A DNA stretch of 64,000 nucleotides from an uncultured Trueperaceae bacterium (GTDB taxonomy: Bacteria > Deinococcota > Deinococci > Deinococcales > Trueperaceae): positions 112,280 through 176,279 of the forward strand of contig CALMXZ010000016.1 in the NCBI GenBank assembly GCA_937873495.1. The letters are read 5' to 3'. Under the pieces are notes generated by a model. It did no database searches and was not told the DNA's origin. It saw nothing but the letters and a program-made list of their open reading frames with translations. Of this stretch, positions 1-8,967 are shown one piece after another. How positions within the stretch are numbered: position 1 is the first letter of the stretch; every line of letters begins with the position of its first letter. The position numbers were made by a program, and so were the translations under genes.

Positions 1-453
1 ATCGACTTCGTGACCTCGGATCATGCGCCATGGCCTGACGCCCTCAAGTCCTCACCGGACATCTTCGAGAACAAGTCGGGGTTGCCTGGCGTTCACCTTC
101 TAGTTCCGCTACTGTTCTCGAGCGGTGTGATGGACCGCGGGTTAGCGATCGAGGAGTTCGTGCGCCTTACTTCCAGCAGCCCTGCGCAGGCTTACGGTCT
201 CTACCCCCGCAAGGGCGCGCTTGCCGTTGGATCGGATGGGGACGTTGTGGTGATAGATCAGAGCGAGGAGTGGGTAATCGAGCCTGGGCTGCATGACTTC
301 GCCACTCGAACCCCATACGACGGGATGCCCGTGCGTGGAAAAGTAGCGGCAACTTTCTTACGTGGCGGGCTCGTCTTCGATGGCAAGCGCGTATGCGGAA
401 CGCCTTCAGGGACCTTCGTTCGCCCATCGGTAGCCGAGGAGGGCCACTTATGA
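1..453 (+). CDS. Cyclic amidohydrolase, C-terminal part (dihydropyrimidinase/allantoinase-like)
   Basis: The frame is open from the first base, so the N-terminal two thirds lie outside the window; 150 codons remain. The motif TSDHAPW carries the aspartate that is the last metal/catalytic ligand in dihydroorotase, allantoinase and dihydropyrimidinase. SGLPGVHLLVPLLF, a PAQAYGLYPRKGALAVGSDGD stretch and the closing PYDGMPVRGKVAATFLRGG are typical of the C-terminal barrel and beta-sandwich of this family. The enzyme would open a cyclic amide in the cytoplasm. Its stop overlaps the next start as ATGA, so it is coupled to the DapA-like gene. The substrate cannot be told from this part. Confidence 0.8.
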   Translation: MDFVTSDHAPWPDALKSSPDIFENKSGLPGVHLLVPLLFSSGVMDRGLAIEEFVRLTSSSPAQAYGLYPRKGALAVGSDGDVVVIDQSEEWVIEPGLHDFATRTPYDGMPVRGKVAATFLRGGLVFDGKRVCGTPSGTFVRPSVAEEGHL

Positions 454-1379
454 TCACGCCCGATTTGCGGCGGCGTTGGTCCGGCATTCACGTGACGATG
501 GTCACTCCATTCACCTCGACCTATGCCCTCGATGAGATCCGCCTTCGTAAGGTCGTTGACAACCTTATTGCAGACGGTGTCGACGCCATCAATCATCCTT
601 TGACAACGGGTGAAGGCTCGGCTTTGACGCTCGAGGAGCACAAGACCGTAGTCTCGATAGTCGCCGACCAAGTCGCTGGAAGAGTCCCTTACCTCGCCGG
701 GGTGGCCCGGACGTCGACACGCGAAAGCGTCGAGTTGGCACGGCATGCTACAGCCGCTGGCGCTGACGGCATCATCGGTCTGTCTCCGTACTACCTCCAG
801 CTGAACCAAGCCGAGATGTATCGGCACTTCCACGACCTCGCAAGCAGCGTAGATACGCCGCTCGTCATCTACAACCACCCTCCGATAACCAAGTCGTCGA
901 TGTCGGCCGACACGGCCCTCCGCCTATCCGCGTTGCCCAACGTCGTCGGGTTCTTTCCCACCAACCTCGACTTGGGGCAACTCTTGGACTACTCTTTGAC
1001 CCTGCGAGGTGAGCTATTGCTATTGGCGGGTCGAGAGGAAATTCTGCCGGTGGCCGGCTCGCTTGGGTTCGAGGCGCAGTCGACCTCGTGTTTCCATTTC
1101 GTACCGAATCTGGTGAGCAGCATTTGGAGCGCCTCGCAAAAGGGTGAAGTCGGTACTGCACTCGAACTCTTCTCCGCGCTAGAGGCTTGGCGCAAGCTAG
1201 TTCGACGCAAGACAGAGGCGGGCCACTTTGGTGCGTTTGCGGCTTACACTAAGGCCTCGATGAGATACTGCGGGGTTGACGCCGGCTTCCTCCGACCGCC
1301 ACTAACCGAGATCTCGCCAGATGAAATGAGCGAACTTGAGCGCGTACTCGATGCCAACCTTGGTTGTATCCGAAGATAG
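450..1379 (+). CDS. DapA-fold (dihydrodipicolinate synthase/N-acetylneuraminate lyase) family protein lacking the Schiff-base lysine
   Basis: The protein has 309 residues, normal for the TIM-barrel DapA family. I chose ATG 450 because it overlaps the upstream stop (ATGA); an in-frame start at 393 would overlap the upstream gene by 61 nt. The pyruvate/carboxylate-binding TTGEGS loop (residues 52-57) and the YNHP motif with the general-acid Tyr141 are present. The strand that normally reads VGIKD reads VGFFP, so Phe169 replaces the lysine that forms the imine with pyruvate or the keto-acid. A classical class I aldolase mechanism is therefore unlikely. It may be a hydrolyase, a lyase of unusual mechanism or a non-catalytic homologue. 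Neighbours are a cyclic amidohydrolase and a GntR regulator, which suggests a catabolic pathway. Confidence 0.85.
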   Translation: MITPDLRRRWSGIHVTMVTPFTSTYALDEIRLRKVVDNLIADGVDAINHPLTTGEGSALTLEEHKTVVSIVADQVAGRVPYLAGVARTSTRESVELARHATAAGADGIIGLSPYYLQLNQAEMYRHFHDLASSVDTPLVIYNHPPITKSSMSADTALRLSALPNVVGFFPTNLDLGQLLDYSLTLRGELLLLAGREEILPVAGSLGFEAQSTSCFHFVPNLVSSIWSASQKGEVGTALELFSALEAWRKLVRRKTEAGHFGAFAAYTKASMRYCGVDAGFLRPPLTEISPDEMSELERVLDANLGCIRR

Positions 1380-1416
1380 GGGCTACCCGCAGGGGCTTCG
1401 GTTATGAACTACAGTC

Positions 1417-2139
1417 ATGGCTGACGCAGAGGCGCCCCTGCACCTTCAACTGCGACGCTCGATTCTGGGCAGGATTCAGCGAGGGGAGTTGAGGGTGGGC
1501 GAACGGATGCCAGGTGAGTTGGACCTCATGGCAATCCACAACGTGAGTCGCATCACGGTCAGGCGGGCACTGTCCGATCTTGCCAACGACGGATACATCA
1601 TCCGACAACGCGGGCGCGGGTCGTTCGTGGCAGAACCCAAGATTCTCCATTTCGAGGGGCGCATAGACGGTCTCAGCCCTGACCTTGAGAGGCAAGGCTA
1701 CACGGTCAGACAGCAAGTCATCGAACATCGAAGGTGTTCTGCTGGCGTGCAGGTGGCACGCTTTCTCGGTTTGGGACCTACTGACGAGGTCCTTATGGAT
1801 CGGCGCTTGGTGTTGGGAGACGATATGCCCCTTGCGCTCATAACCGGCTACTTCAACGTCCATCCAGCACTCATGGTCAGTGAGTGCGACATCAAATCTG
1901 GCTACATGCTGACCACGCTTCGCGAGAAGTACGGGCTGCCGGTGAAAAGGGTTAATCGACGCATCGAAGCGACGCTCTGCGAGGAAGCTGATATGAACCT
2001 GCTATTAGCTCCCGCAGGGTTGCCGATGCTCGTCGGCGAAGTGACAGCCCTCGACGACGCCGGCCAGCCGCTCGCCTACTCGCGGGCAGTCTACCGGGGA
2101 GATCGATATAAGTACTTCCAGAGCTTCACCTATGACTAG
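1417..2139 (+). CDS. GntR-family regulator, HutC/UTRA type
   Basis: This 240-residue protein has an N-terminal winged helix (about residues 7-75; PLHLQLRRSILGRIQRGEL, then SRITVRRALSDLANDGYI and RQRGRGSFV) followed by a UTRA effector domain (about 95-235). UTRA proteins sense small metabolites such as sugars, amino acids or urocanate and usually repress the adjacent catabolic genes; here those are the amidohydrolase and DapA-like genes just upstream on the same strand. The 37-nt gap to the upstream gene has no clear promoter. Its stop and that of the convergent PdxA-type gene share the four bases CTAG (2136-2139), so there is no room for an intergenic terminator. Confidence 0.9.
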   Translation: MADAEAPLHLQLRRSILGRIQRGELRVGERMPGELDLMAIHNVSRITVRRALSDLANDGYIIRQRGRGSFVAEPKILHFEGRIDGLSPDLERQGYTVRQQVIEHRRCSAGVQVARFLGLGPTDEVLMDRRLVLGDDMPLALITGYFNVHPALMVSECDIKSGYMLTTLREKYGLPVKRVNRRIEATLCEEADMNLLLAPAGLPMLVGEVTALDDAGQPLAYSRAVYRGDRYKYFQSFTYD

Positions 2140-3221
2140 ACGACATGACGTGGCGAACCGGCCATTGAAGCGCGCGCCCTAACCGCCCCAAGACCGTGCA
2201 CCAGCGCAACCGTCATGTTGGTGAAGTCCGCGGTGCCGGCCCAAGCTATGTCGTAGGCCGTTCCGTGGTCGACGGACACTCTGGTTATCGGCAAGCCCAG
2301 GGTAACGTTCACCGTATCGGCGAAGCCGAGTAGCTTCGAGGGGATGTGCCCCTGGTCGTGGTACATGGCGAGCACCACGTCGAACTCGCCTCGGATGGCC
2401 CGAGCGAAGACCGTGTCCGGGGGGATGGGCCCAGTTACATCGATGCCCAAGCCCGCGAGTTCCTTCACCGCGGGGATCACGTGATCGATCTCCTCCGTGC
2501 CGAACAGGCCGCCCTCTCCCGCGTGCGGATTGACGCCGGCCACGGCCATCTTGGGTCTTCGGCCTAGGGAGACTTCCGTCCACTCGGCCGCAAGCCTACC
2601 GACCTCGGCTATCCGCTCCGCGTTCAAAGTATCGAGCGCTTCGCGCAAGGCAACATGCGTCGAGACATGAGCGACCCGAAGCCGGTCGCTTGCCAGCAGC
2701 ATGGCGACGTTGGATCGGGGCACACCGCAGAAGTCGGCGAGGAGCTCCGTATGGCCTATCCCCACATGCCCGGCTCGAGCCAGCGCCTCCTTGTTGAGCG
2801 GCCCTGTCACGATAGCCCCAACCCGATCGCCGATAGCCAAAGCCGTAGCGGTCTCCAGCGAATCGTAGGCTGCCAGGCCGACCGCGCTGCTACCGGCTAT
2901 CGGCAAGCCTCTGGCATCGCGTTCTCCGCGATATGGCACATCGAGTACGTAGACCCCTGGCCGAGAAGGCATGCTATCGGCAGAAGTCTGGTGGATCGTC
3001 AGGGTCGGAGCGAACCGCCGCCCGGCCATCTCAACCACGCCTGCGTCTCCCACCAACACGAAGGCTGCTCCCTCAGGTCCCAGCTCTGGAGCTACGCGCC
3101 CACCGTCCTCGCTAGCGTCGCTCCGGTCTCTGGACAGGATCGCCTCCAGTGCCCTGACGGCGATCTCCGGCCCGACGCCGGCCGGATCACCGAGGGTGAC
3201 CGCAACCGTCCTTAAGTCCAC
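2136..3221 (-). CDS. pdxA2: PdxA2-type 4-phospho-acid-sugar dehydrogenase (4-hydroxythreonine-4-phosphate dehydrogenase family)
   Basis: The protein has 361 residues with the PdxA hallmarks: VALTLGDPAGVGPE-like opening, GHTELLADFCG, NPHAGEGGLFG and AMYHDQGHIPSK, which supply the three metal-binding histidines. Canonical PdxA acts in vitamin B6 synthesis. When paired with a DUF1537 kinase, as here, the family member (PdxA2) oxidatively decarboxylates D-threonate or D-erythronate 4-phosphate to dihydroxyacetone phosphate. It starts at GTG 3221, 10 nt before the kinase stop, so it is translationally coupled and is last in the operon. The role in acid-sugar breakdown is inferred from context; a B6 role is the alternative. 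Confidence 0.85.
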   Translation of the reverse strand: MDLRTVAVTLGDPAGVGPEIAVRALEAILSRDRSDASEDGGRVAPELGPEGAAFVLVGDAGVVEMAGRRFAPTLTIHQTSADSMPSRPGVYVLDVPYRGERDARGLPIAGSSAVGLAAYDSLETATALAIGDRVGAIVTGPLNKEALARAGHVGIGHTELLADFCGVPRSNVAMLLASDRLRVAHVSTHVALREALDTLNAERIAEVGRLAAEWTEVSLGRRPKMAVAGVNPHAGEGGLFGTEEIDHVIPAVKELAGLGIDVTGPIPPDTVFARAIRGEFDVVLAMYHDQGHIPSKLLGFADTVNVTLGLPITRVSVDHGTAYDIAWAGTADFTNMTVALVHGLGAVRARASMAGSPRHVV

Positions 3222-4414
3222 GGCCCAACCTCCTCAAGGTCGCTCGTACCTCGCGCCAACTCCTCCATCGTCCGCACCAGAACGGTTTCATCGCCGAAAG
3301 CACCCGCTTTCGTGGCAACGGCCACGCCGGCAAGGGTTCCTCCGAGGACGAAGCCGCGGGGGACGCCGGGCACCGCCTCTCCCACGACCTGGATACCCGT
3401 GGCAGCCAGACCGTCTAGGACGAGCCTGGCCGTGTCTCCCCCCACCAGCACGACTGCTGCAGGCCTTCGCGCTCGTGCATTCAGCTCGGCCATCGCCCCC
3501 GCCGCGATAGAGGCCGACGCCGAGCCGTCGTCGCGAACATCGCTGTTGGAGACGCAGAGCAGAACCACTTCCGTTCCCATGAGCACGGCCTCCGGCCCCA
3601 ATGCGGCCTCCAGCGCCTTTACTTGGCGGGCGCTCTCTAGAGTTGGGCTTCCCACGACCAGTAGCAGCCAGCTGTCATGCTCGGAACCGTCCGCGCCGCT
3701 CTCCCGAGCCGCGTAGTTCCAGACCGCATCCCTCGCCGTGGCGCCCCGATCTCGATCGAACCGGCTCCTCAGAGCAAGCTCTTCGGCGAGGCTGCGAGCT
3801 ATCCCCGCCGAACCGACCATCAGCGGCTTCTGAGCCAGCCCTACCCACCACCGGGCCAGGCGGGCCAACGACCCTTCGTCCTGCTCATCCAGTACGGCCA
3901 CGCTTCCGGGTGCCGGCCCGCGCTCGATGAGGTCCGGTAGGGCCATCAGTCGTGCATGGGAGCCGAACCTGCTCGCCAGATCCACGTCGGCCTCGTGACC
4001 GTTGACGAGTAACCTTCCGGAGCGGACCAACCGCCCTTGCACGGGTAGTGCGTTCGCTGCTACTGCCGTCCGATCTGGCGTCGAGGCGAGAGCCGCGTGC
4101 ATCATCTCGGGAATAGGGCCCCGCAGCGTAGAGTCGACCTTCAGCATGCAGAAGCGGATACCGGAGGCCGCCATCTTCGTGATGGCCTCCGCCGTGGCCA
4201 GTGTCGCCGCCTCTCCGTGAACGATTCTGAGGTTGGCGTCGTGGACCATGACCTCCGCGTCCGGGCCGGCGGTGTAGTCGCCCCGAAGGTCGACTGTCGC
4301 GATGAAGCCTTCGTTGGCGAACGATGACGCCACATCGCATGCTCCCGTGAGGTCGTCTGCGATGATCCCGAAGACCGCTTCCCGCCCGCGCGGACCGCCA
4401 GACCCTCTCACCAT
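3212..4414 (-). CDS. Four-carbon acid sugar kinase family protein (DUF1537)
   Basis: The reading frame is open further upstream, but ATG 4414 gives 400 residues, the usual family length, and sits 10 nt after the preceding stop. It begins MVRGSGG and then shows the N-terminal DUF1537 motif GIIADDLTGACDVA, LKVDSTLRGP, and the C-terminal nucleotide-binding motif VVLVGGDTARLVLDGL with VPGVPRGFVLGG. Family members phosphorylate D-threonate, D-erythronate, L-threonate or related acids at O4 with ATP. The next gene is a PdxA2 homologue, matching the known kinase-dehydrogenase pair that turns C4 acid sugars into dihydroxyacetone phosphate. The exact stereoisomer cannot be told. Confidence 0.88.
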   Translation of the reverse strand: MVRGSGGPRGREAVFGIIADDLTGACDVASSFANEGFIATVDLRGDYTAGPDAEVMVHDANLRIVHGEAATLATAEAITKMAASGIRFCMLKVDSTLRGPIPEMMHAALASTPDRTAVAANALPVQGRLVRSGRLLVNGHEADVDLASRFGSHARLMALPDLIERGPAPGSVAVLDEQDEGSLARLARWWVGLAQKPLMVGSAGIARSLAEELALRSRFDRDRGATARDAVWNYAARESGADGSEHDSWLLLVVGSPTLESARQVKALEAALGPEAVLMGTEVVLLCVSNSDVRDDGSASASIAAGAMAELNARARRPAAVVLVGGDTARLVLDGLAATGIQVVGEAVPGVPRGFVLGGTLAGVAVATKAGAFGDETVLVRTMEELARGTSDLEEVGPWT

Positions 4415-4424
4415 CTTCAGCTCT

Positions 4425-5864
4425 TCAAAGCGCGATGCCGAGCGCGGAGGCGGACCGCTCCGACTCGCTGCCAGGTACAGGACCGACATCCAGATGCGCA
4501 CCTTGGCGCCGCAGTTCCCTCCGCAGCTCACCAGGGTCGATCTCGCGCGGCCGCGCCCCGCTCCTGGCCGCCAGCGCCGCCGCGGTGCCTGCGGCCTGAC
4601 CCACCATCATCCCCGTGATCATCGTGCGCGTCGACGCCATCGCTTCATGGGTGGTGGAGATGCATCGCCCGGCAAGCAACAGACCGTCGACACGCAGCGG
4701 CACCAGGCATCGATACGGGATGTCGTACGAACCGTCCTCCCCGCCTATCTTCGTGAAGAGGGTCTTGCCGCTGGCTGGATCGTGGATGTCGATAGGGTAG
4801 CCGACCTTGGCTATCCCGTCGTCGAACTTCCGCCCGTTCAGGCAGTCCTCGCCGGTGAGCTGGTACTCTCCGCTCATTCGCCGCGTCTCGCGGACCCCTA
4901 CGAAGGGCGCGGTCGCGGCGACGAACGACTCTTCGAAGCCCGGAACGTACTTCCGCAGGAACGCCGAGAGCGCGAACACTTGGCGCTTACCCTCGATCTC
5001 GCCTCGGCTGAGATCATCGGCGTTGGTGCCGTCCAAGCCCTGCATCCGCGACGCATTGATGTTCGTCTCGCGCCCGCGAACCGTGTTACCCCAGAACTCA
5101 TCCAGCCCCAGGAACAAGCCTTCGGCCGCAACGGCATCGGCGAACGCCTCGAGGGTCGCACTCCACCACACCGGGTATCGCTCGCCCGTCAGAGGCAGGG
5201 GCGCCCAGGCTCCGCCCTTGCCTATCGCCGCCATAGCTGCCGGCAGGTCGACGTTGCCGACCTTGAACACCATCGACATGCGCTGCATCTTGCCGTCCGA
5301 CTTACGCCCCTTCTCATAGGGGACCCCAGCCCATGTGGCTATGTCGCCGTCGCCGCTGGCATCGATGACGACCTTAGCCTTGATCAAGGTACGACCCCCC
5401 TTGTTCGCCACCACGACGCCGGTGACTCGATCGCCGTCCACCGCGACCTCAAGCGGAGACGTGTGGTACAGGATCCGAGCTCCAGACTCCATCACCATCT
5501 CTTGGGTCACGTACTTCATGACCTCGACGTCGATGGGGGTGGTCGTCTCCATGTGCGCGTTCTCGATGAAGACGGGCCCTGTGCTGCCGCCGAGCTTCAC
5601 CATCCGGGTGATCATCTCCCAGGGGGTCCCGGCAACTACCCTGTCCCCCTGACTACTGTGGAAAGTATGCAGGCATAGCCCCACGTTCGCAACGCCGCCA
5701 AGGAACCCGTAGCGCTCCACCAGCAGGGTGTTCGCTCCCAGGCGGGCCGCGGAGATGGCCGCTCCGACACCAGAGGTACCGCCGCCTACGACCAGGACGT
5801 CAACCTCGATGGTCTGTGCCGCGTTCTGACCAGTACTTAGCCTAGCTTCCGTGTGACCGGACAT
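4425..5864 (-). CDS. FAD-dependent oxidoreductase (FAD_oxidored family)
   Basis: This 479-residue protein opens with a dinucleotide-binding motif, VDVLVVGGGTSGVGAAISAA, followed by VERYGFLGG, and later has VVIDASGDGDIATWAG, the typical second half of the Rossmann fold in this family. The C-terminal part has GLLLAGRCIS and a MVGQAAGTAAALA helix. I chose ATG 5864 because GAGAGG lies 8 nt upstream; a GTG at 5873 overlaps that site. It is soluble, with no signal peptide. The family oxidises alcohols or amines on small substrates and is common in sugar-utilisation operons; here it could convert an imported polyol or derivative into the acid used by the kinase. Substrate unknown. Confidence 0.85.
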   Translation of the reverse strand: MSGHTEARLSTGQNAAQTIEVDVLVVGGGTSGVGAAISAARLGANTLLVERYGFLGGVANVGLCLHTFHSSQGDRVVAGTPWEMITRMVKLGGSTGPVFIENAHMETTTPIDVEVMKYVTQEMVMESGARILYHTSPLEVAVDGDRVTGVVVANKGGRTLIKAKVVIDASGDGDIATWAGVPYEKGRKSDGKMQRMSMVFKVGNVDLPAAMAAIGKGGAWAPLPLTGERYPVWWSATLEAFADAVAAEGLFLGLDEFWGNTVRGRETNINASRMQGLDGTNADDLSRGEIEGKRQVFALSAFLRKYVPGFEESFVAATAPFVGVRETRRMSGEYQLTGEDCLNGRKFDDGIAKVGYPIDIHDPASGKTLFTKIGGEDGSYDIPYRCLVPLRVDGLLLAGRCISTTHEAMASTRTMITGMMVGQAAGTAAALAARSGARPREIDPGELRRELRRQGAHLDVGPVPGSESERSASALGIAL

Positions 5865-5883
5865 CACTTGCACCTCTCTGCCT

Positions 5884-7017
5884 CTAGGCGGACATGCCGC
5901 CGGAATGGAGTTGTTTGATCGGAGCCGCCGGATCCATCGGTAGCTCGAGGATGCAGAACGTCGACTCGCATGGCGGCCCGAGGGCTACGTGAATCCGCCT
6001 CAGCGCAGGTTCGACGATCACCGATACGTTCGTTTCCGCGCCGTAAGCGTCTCGGCTCGCATGCCGGCACACGGCGTCGCCTCCTCCGGAATGATCCGAG
6101 AGCAAGGACTTGATGGCTTCGGTCCCTAGCCTGTGAGGCAGCGAGGCCAGCCGACCGACTAGGCAATCGCGTCTAGCCGAGCTGTTCGCCAGGTAACGGC
6201 CAAGCCCCTCGTTCTCCGCCTCGGCATCTCGGTGGATGTAGTGGTTGGTGTGAACGATCGTTCCCCCTGCTGGTCTCGTGACGTAAACCTTGCTGGCGGT
6301 CGTTTCGACGTCGACCACGGAGTCGCGGTCCGCCAAGAGCAAGTTGTGGGACGATGCACGCTTCGGAGCTGATCGAATCACGTCGATGGCCGCCGCCACC
6401 CCCCGCTGCTCGAGCACCTTGCGGCGGAGGAACTTACGAGTAGGTAGGCCCGCGCCCCAGTCACGCGAGCGCACCATGCTGCCACACAGCCCAAGGCCTT
6501 CGGCGTTCAAGCCTTCTTGGGCAAGCATCCCGGCCATGGTCACGGTTAGCACCCGCGTCGCCCCTTCCGGCGCGGCGTCCAGAGCTATCCATAAGGAACG
6601 CGACTCGGGACCAAGGTCGACGTTCTGGGCGACTATCGGGGTGCCCGTCTCGGATCGGTGGCCGGTCACTCCGATGAGCGAGCACTCGGCGCCGGCTACC
6701 CCGGGCCTCGGCGCCGAGGAGCCGGTGAGGAAGAGCAGCTCGTACCGGGTGTTGATCACAAGGACATCCATGAGAGGCAGACCGGCTCCGTCCGCGATCC
6801 CGCGGCACTCCTCCAGTAGGTCCGGGAACCCCGACTCGATGTAAGGAAGCAGCTGTTCAACACGAGCACGCGCCTCGTCACGATCGACAGAACCGACGCG
6901 GAGTTGCTCGAGCGACCATTCGAGCGTGCCGTGCACCAGGTCGCGGGCTTGGCTGCCGTGCGCCAGGCCCACTTCGTAGCGATCGCCGCGAGCCGCTACG
7001 AGCGGTAACGCGGTCAT
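5884..7017 (-). CDS. Peptidase C45 / acyl-CoA:6-aminopenicillanate acyltransferase-like Ntn hydrolase
   Basis: The protein has 377 residues from ATG 7017, which overlaps the LacI stop as ATGA. The N-terminal half contains the C45 pattern VLVINTRYEL and then AGAECSLIGV with Cys112, the expected nucleophile that becomes the new N-terminus after autocatalytic cleavage. NVDLGPESRSLWI and GLNAEGLGLCG match the ordered strands of the Ntn fold. Members hydrolyse or transfer amide-linked acyl groups (isopenicillin N acyltransferase, carcinine hydrolase). No signal peptide is seen. In this operon it could deacylate an imported amide-linked sugar or amino-sugar acid before oxidation and phosphorylation; that is inference from gene order. 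Confidence 0.8.
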   Translation of the reverse strand: MTALPLVAARGDRYEVGLAHGSQARDLVHGTLEWSLEQLRVGSVDRDEARARVEQLLPYIESGFPDLLEECRGIADGAGLPLMDVLVINTRYELLFLTGSSAPRPGVAGAECSLIGVTGHRSETGTPIVAQNVDLGPESRSLWIALDAAPEGATRVLTVTMAGMLAQEGLNAEGLGLCGSMVRSRDWGAGLPTRKFLRRKVLEQRGVAAAIDVIRSAPKRASSHNLLLADRDSVVDVETTASKVYVTRPAGGTIVHTNHYIHRDAEAENEGLGRYLANSSARRDCLVGRLASLPHRLGTEAIKSLLSDHSGGGDAVCRHASRDAYGAETNVSVIVEPALRRIHVALGPPCESTFCILELPMDPAAPIKQLHSGGMSA

Positions 7018-8069
7018 AGGCGCTTGTCCTGTGAGCAGCCGCAGGAAGCACGAACTATGAGGTGGGTGGGGATGACCAGGTCGTCCGCCAGAGACCTGGT
7101 CCCGCTGCCGACCCACTCGATGAGCCTGGCCGTTGCCTCGATCCCGACGTGCTCCGATCTGAGCGCGACGGACGTCAACGGCGGCTCCATGGCCACGCTC
7201 CAAGGCGCGTCGTCGAAGGCCAAGAAGCGTACTTCGTCGGGTACCTTGACCCCGAGTTCCCTGAAGGCGATCATGCAACCTAGGGTCATAGCCGTGCTGA
7301 ACGACATGATGGCCTGGGGACGCACGTCGGCGGGCAGCTCCAGGAGCCTATGAACCGCCTCGCGGCCGCCGTCCACAGTCGGTTCTGCCTCTAGCACCAG
7401 GCGGTGGTCATGAGCCACTCCGGCGGCGGCAAGCGCTTCCTCGTAGCCAGCATGCCTATCGCTTATCGAACTGATATCCGGTGAGCGCGTCACGACGCCG
7501 ATCCGCCGCGCGCCATGCCTGATCAGGTGATCGGTCGCTTCGATGGCTCCCCCGCGATGATCGGTGATGACGGCCGGTACCGGCGCGTCCTGCGTGCGCC
7601 GGTTGACGGCGATGATCGGCCAGCCTTTGTCCAGCAGGTCGACCAGGTATGCCTGGCTACCAGGCGAAGGAGCGAGGAGGATACCGTCTACCCCGTTCCG
7701 ATAGAGATCGAGGACGGCATCTTGCTCTCTCTCGACGTCTTCGGCGTTATCGGCGAACACCACGCTGTAGCCGGCCTCGAGCGCGGCTCCTTGGACGGTC
7801 CTGGCCAGAGCGGACGCGAACGGCGTCGTGATGTCAGACAAGACCAGCCCTAGCGTCCGCGTTCTCCGTTCCCGTAAGTTACGCGCTACTTCGTTCCGCT
7901 GGAAACCCAGCTCGTCGATGGCGGTGAGAACGCGGGTGCGCATGGCCTCATTGACGCGTTCAGGTCTGTTGAGGACGTTGGACACGGTCCCGACTGACAC
8001 GCCGGCCGCCCTTGCCACATCCGAGATGCTCGGCGCCTTGGAAGGACCTTTGATAGCTGGACTGTTCAT
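7014..8069 (-). CDS. LacI-family transcriptional regulator
   Basis: The 351-residue protein has the LacI helix-turn-helix and hinge at the N-terminus (SISDVARAAGVSVGTVSNVLNRPE, about residues 14-38, then LRERRTRTLGLVL) and a periplasmic-binding-protein-like effector domain. A C-terminal CGC motif ends the chain. It lies within the sugar operon, between the permease and hydrolase genes, so it is probably made from the promoter it controls. Two adjacent AANCGNTT-type operators at 11298-11321, upstream of the first gene, are its likely targets. The inducer is probably the transported sugar or an early intermediate. Confidence 0.92.
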   Translation of the reverse strand: MNSPAIKGPSKAPSISDVARAAGVSVGTVSNVLNRPERVNEAMRTRVLTAIDELGFQRNEVARNLRERRTRTLGLVLSDITTPFASALARTVQGAALEAGYSVVFADNAEDVEREQDAVLDLYRNGVDGILLAPSPGSQAYLVDLLDKGWPIIAVNRRTQDAPVPAVITDHRGGAIEATDHLIRHGARRIGVVTRSPDISSISDRHAGYEEALAAAGVAHDHRLVLEAEPTVDGGREAVHRLLELPADVRPQAIMSFSTAMTLGCMIAFRELGVKVPDEVRFLAFDDAPWSVAMEPPLTSVALRSEHVGIEATARLIEWVGSGTRSLADDLVIPTHLIVRASCGCSQDKRL

Positions 8070-8076
8070 CTCGCCC

Positions 8077-8967
8077 CTATGACTTCACCGCGCCAGCGGT
8101 CAGGCCGGCAACGATGAACCTTTCCGCAGCAAGGAATATGACCACTACCGGCAATGTTCCCATGAGTGAACTCGCCATGATCTCGTTCCAGTGCACTACG
8201 TGCTCTCCGATGAAAGAGTGGATACCGATAGTGAGCGGCCAGTTCGATTGACTGGAAAGCAGCCCCCTGGCGAACTCGTAATCTCCCCACGCCAGTATGG
8301 CCGAGGCGATCGCGCTGGCCGCGATGCCCGGGCCGGTAAGCGGCAAGCTTACCCGTAGGAACGCCCCCAACGGCGTGGCGCCGTCGACCTCGGCCGCCTG
8401 CTCCAGTTCCGGCGGGATGCTGTCGAAGTACCCTTTCAACATCCAAGTGGCGAACGGGATCTCGAAGGTCGTGTAGGCGATTATCAGAGCCATCTTCGTA
8501 TCGAGTAGGCCCCAGTCCCGGAAGATCATATATAGCGGGACGAGCAGGACGGTCCCCGGGATCATGCGAGTGGCCAGTAGTACATAGGCGATGATCGACG
8601 AGAACTTGCTCTTGAACCGGGAGAGGCTGTAAGCCGCGAACGTCGACACCACGAGGGCGACCGCGACAGAGGACATGGTCATGAGCGTGGAGTTGGCCAA
8701 CCATACCGGGAACGACGTGTCGCGAAACACGCTGGTGAAGGCCGACCAGTCCTGCTGCGTCGGGATGAGCCTCGGCGGGTACCGCAAGAGGTCGTTTGAA
8801 GGTGTTATCGCGGTGTTGAGCATCCAGTAGATCGGGAACAGGCTCGCAACGAGCAGGAGCAGGATCGCCAGAAAGCGCAGGAGCCGCCAAACGTCCCTCG
8901 AGCGGACTCGCGGCCTCGACCTTGGCCGCGCCCCGGCTAGCGTGCCCGCGGCAGTGTGCCTAGTCAT
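8077..8967 (-). CDS. Carbohydrate ABC transporter permease, MalG type
   Basis: This is a 296-residue inner-membrane protein with about six transmembrane helices. The first follows an Arg-rich N-terminus (LLRFLAILLLLVASLFPIYWMLN). The cytoplasmic EAA loop reads EQAAEVDGATPLGAFLRVSLPL, the contact site for the ATPase. The typical MalG opening (a long periplasmic loop after helix 1) is present. The start shares one base with the upstream permease stop. It forms the channel with the MalF-type gene upstream. No ATP-binding subunit is encoded nearby, so a shared MsmK-like ATPase elsewhere in the genome is expected. Confidence 0.9.
   Translation of the reverse strand: MTRHTAAGTLAGARPRSRPRVRSRDVWRLLRFLAILLLLVASLFPIYWMLNTAITPSNDLLRYPPRLIPTQQDWSAFTSVFRDTSFPVWLANSTLMTMSSVAVALVVSTFAAYSLSRFKSKFSSIIAYVLLATRMIPGTVLLVPLYMIFRDWGLLDTKMALIIAYTTFEIPFATWMLKGYFDSIPPELEQAAEVDGATPLGAFLRVSLPLTGPGIAASAIASAILAWGDYEFARGLLSSQSNWPLTIGIHSFIGEHVVHWNEIMASSLMGTLPVVVIFLAAERFIVAGLTAGAVKS

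Noticed and set aside
4302..5678. 458-codon plus-strand frame opposite the FAD oxidoreductase
   Set aside because: It is antisense to a gene with a clear FAD motif, and its translation shows no recognisable domain.
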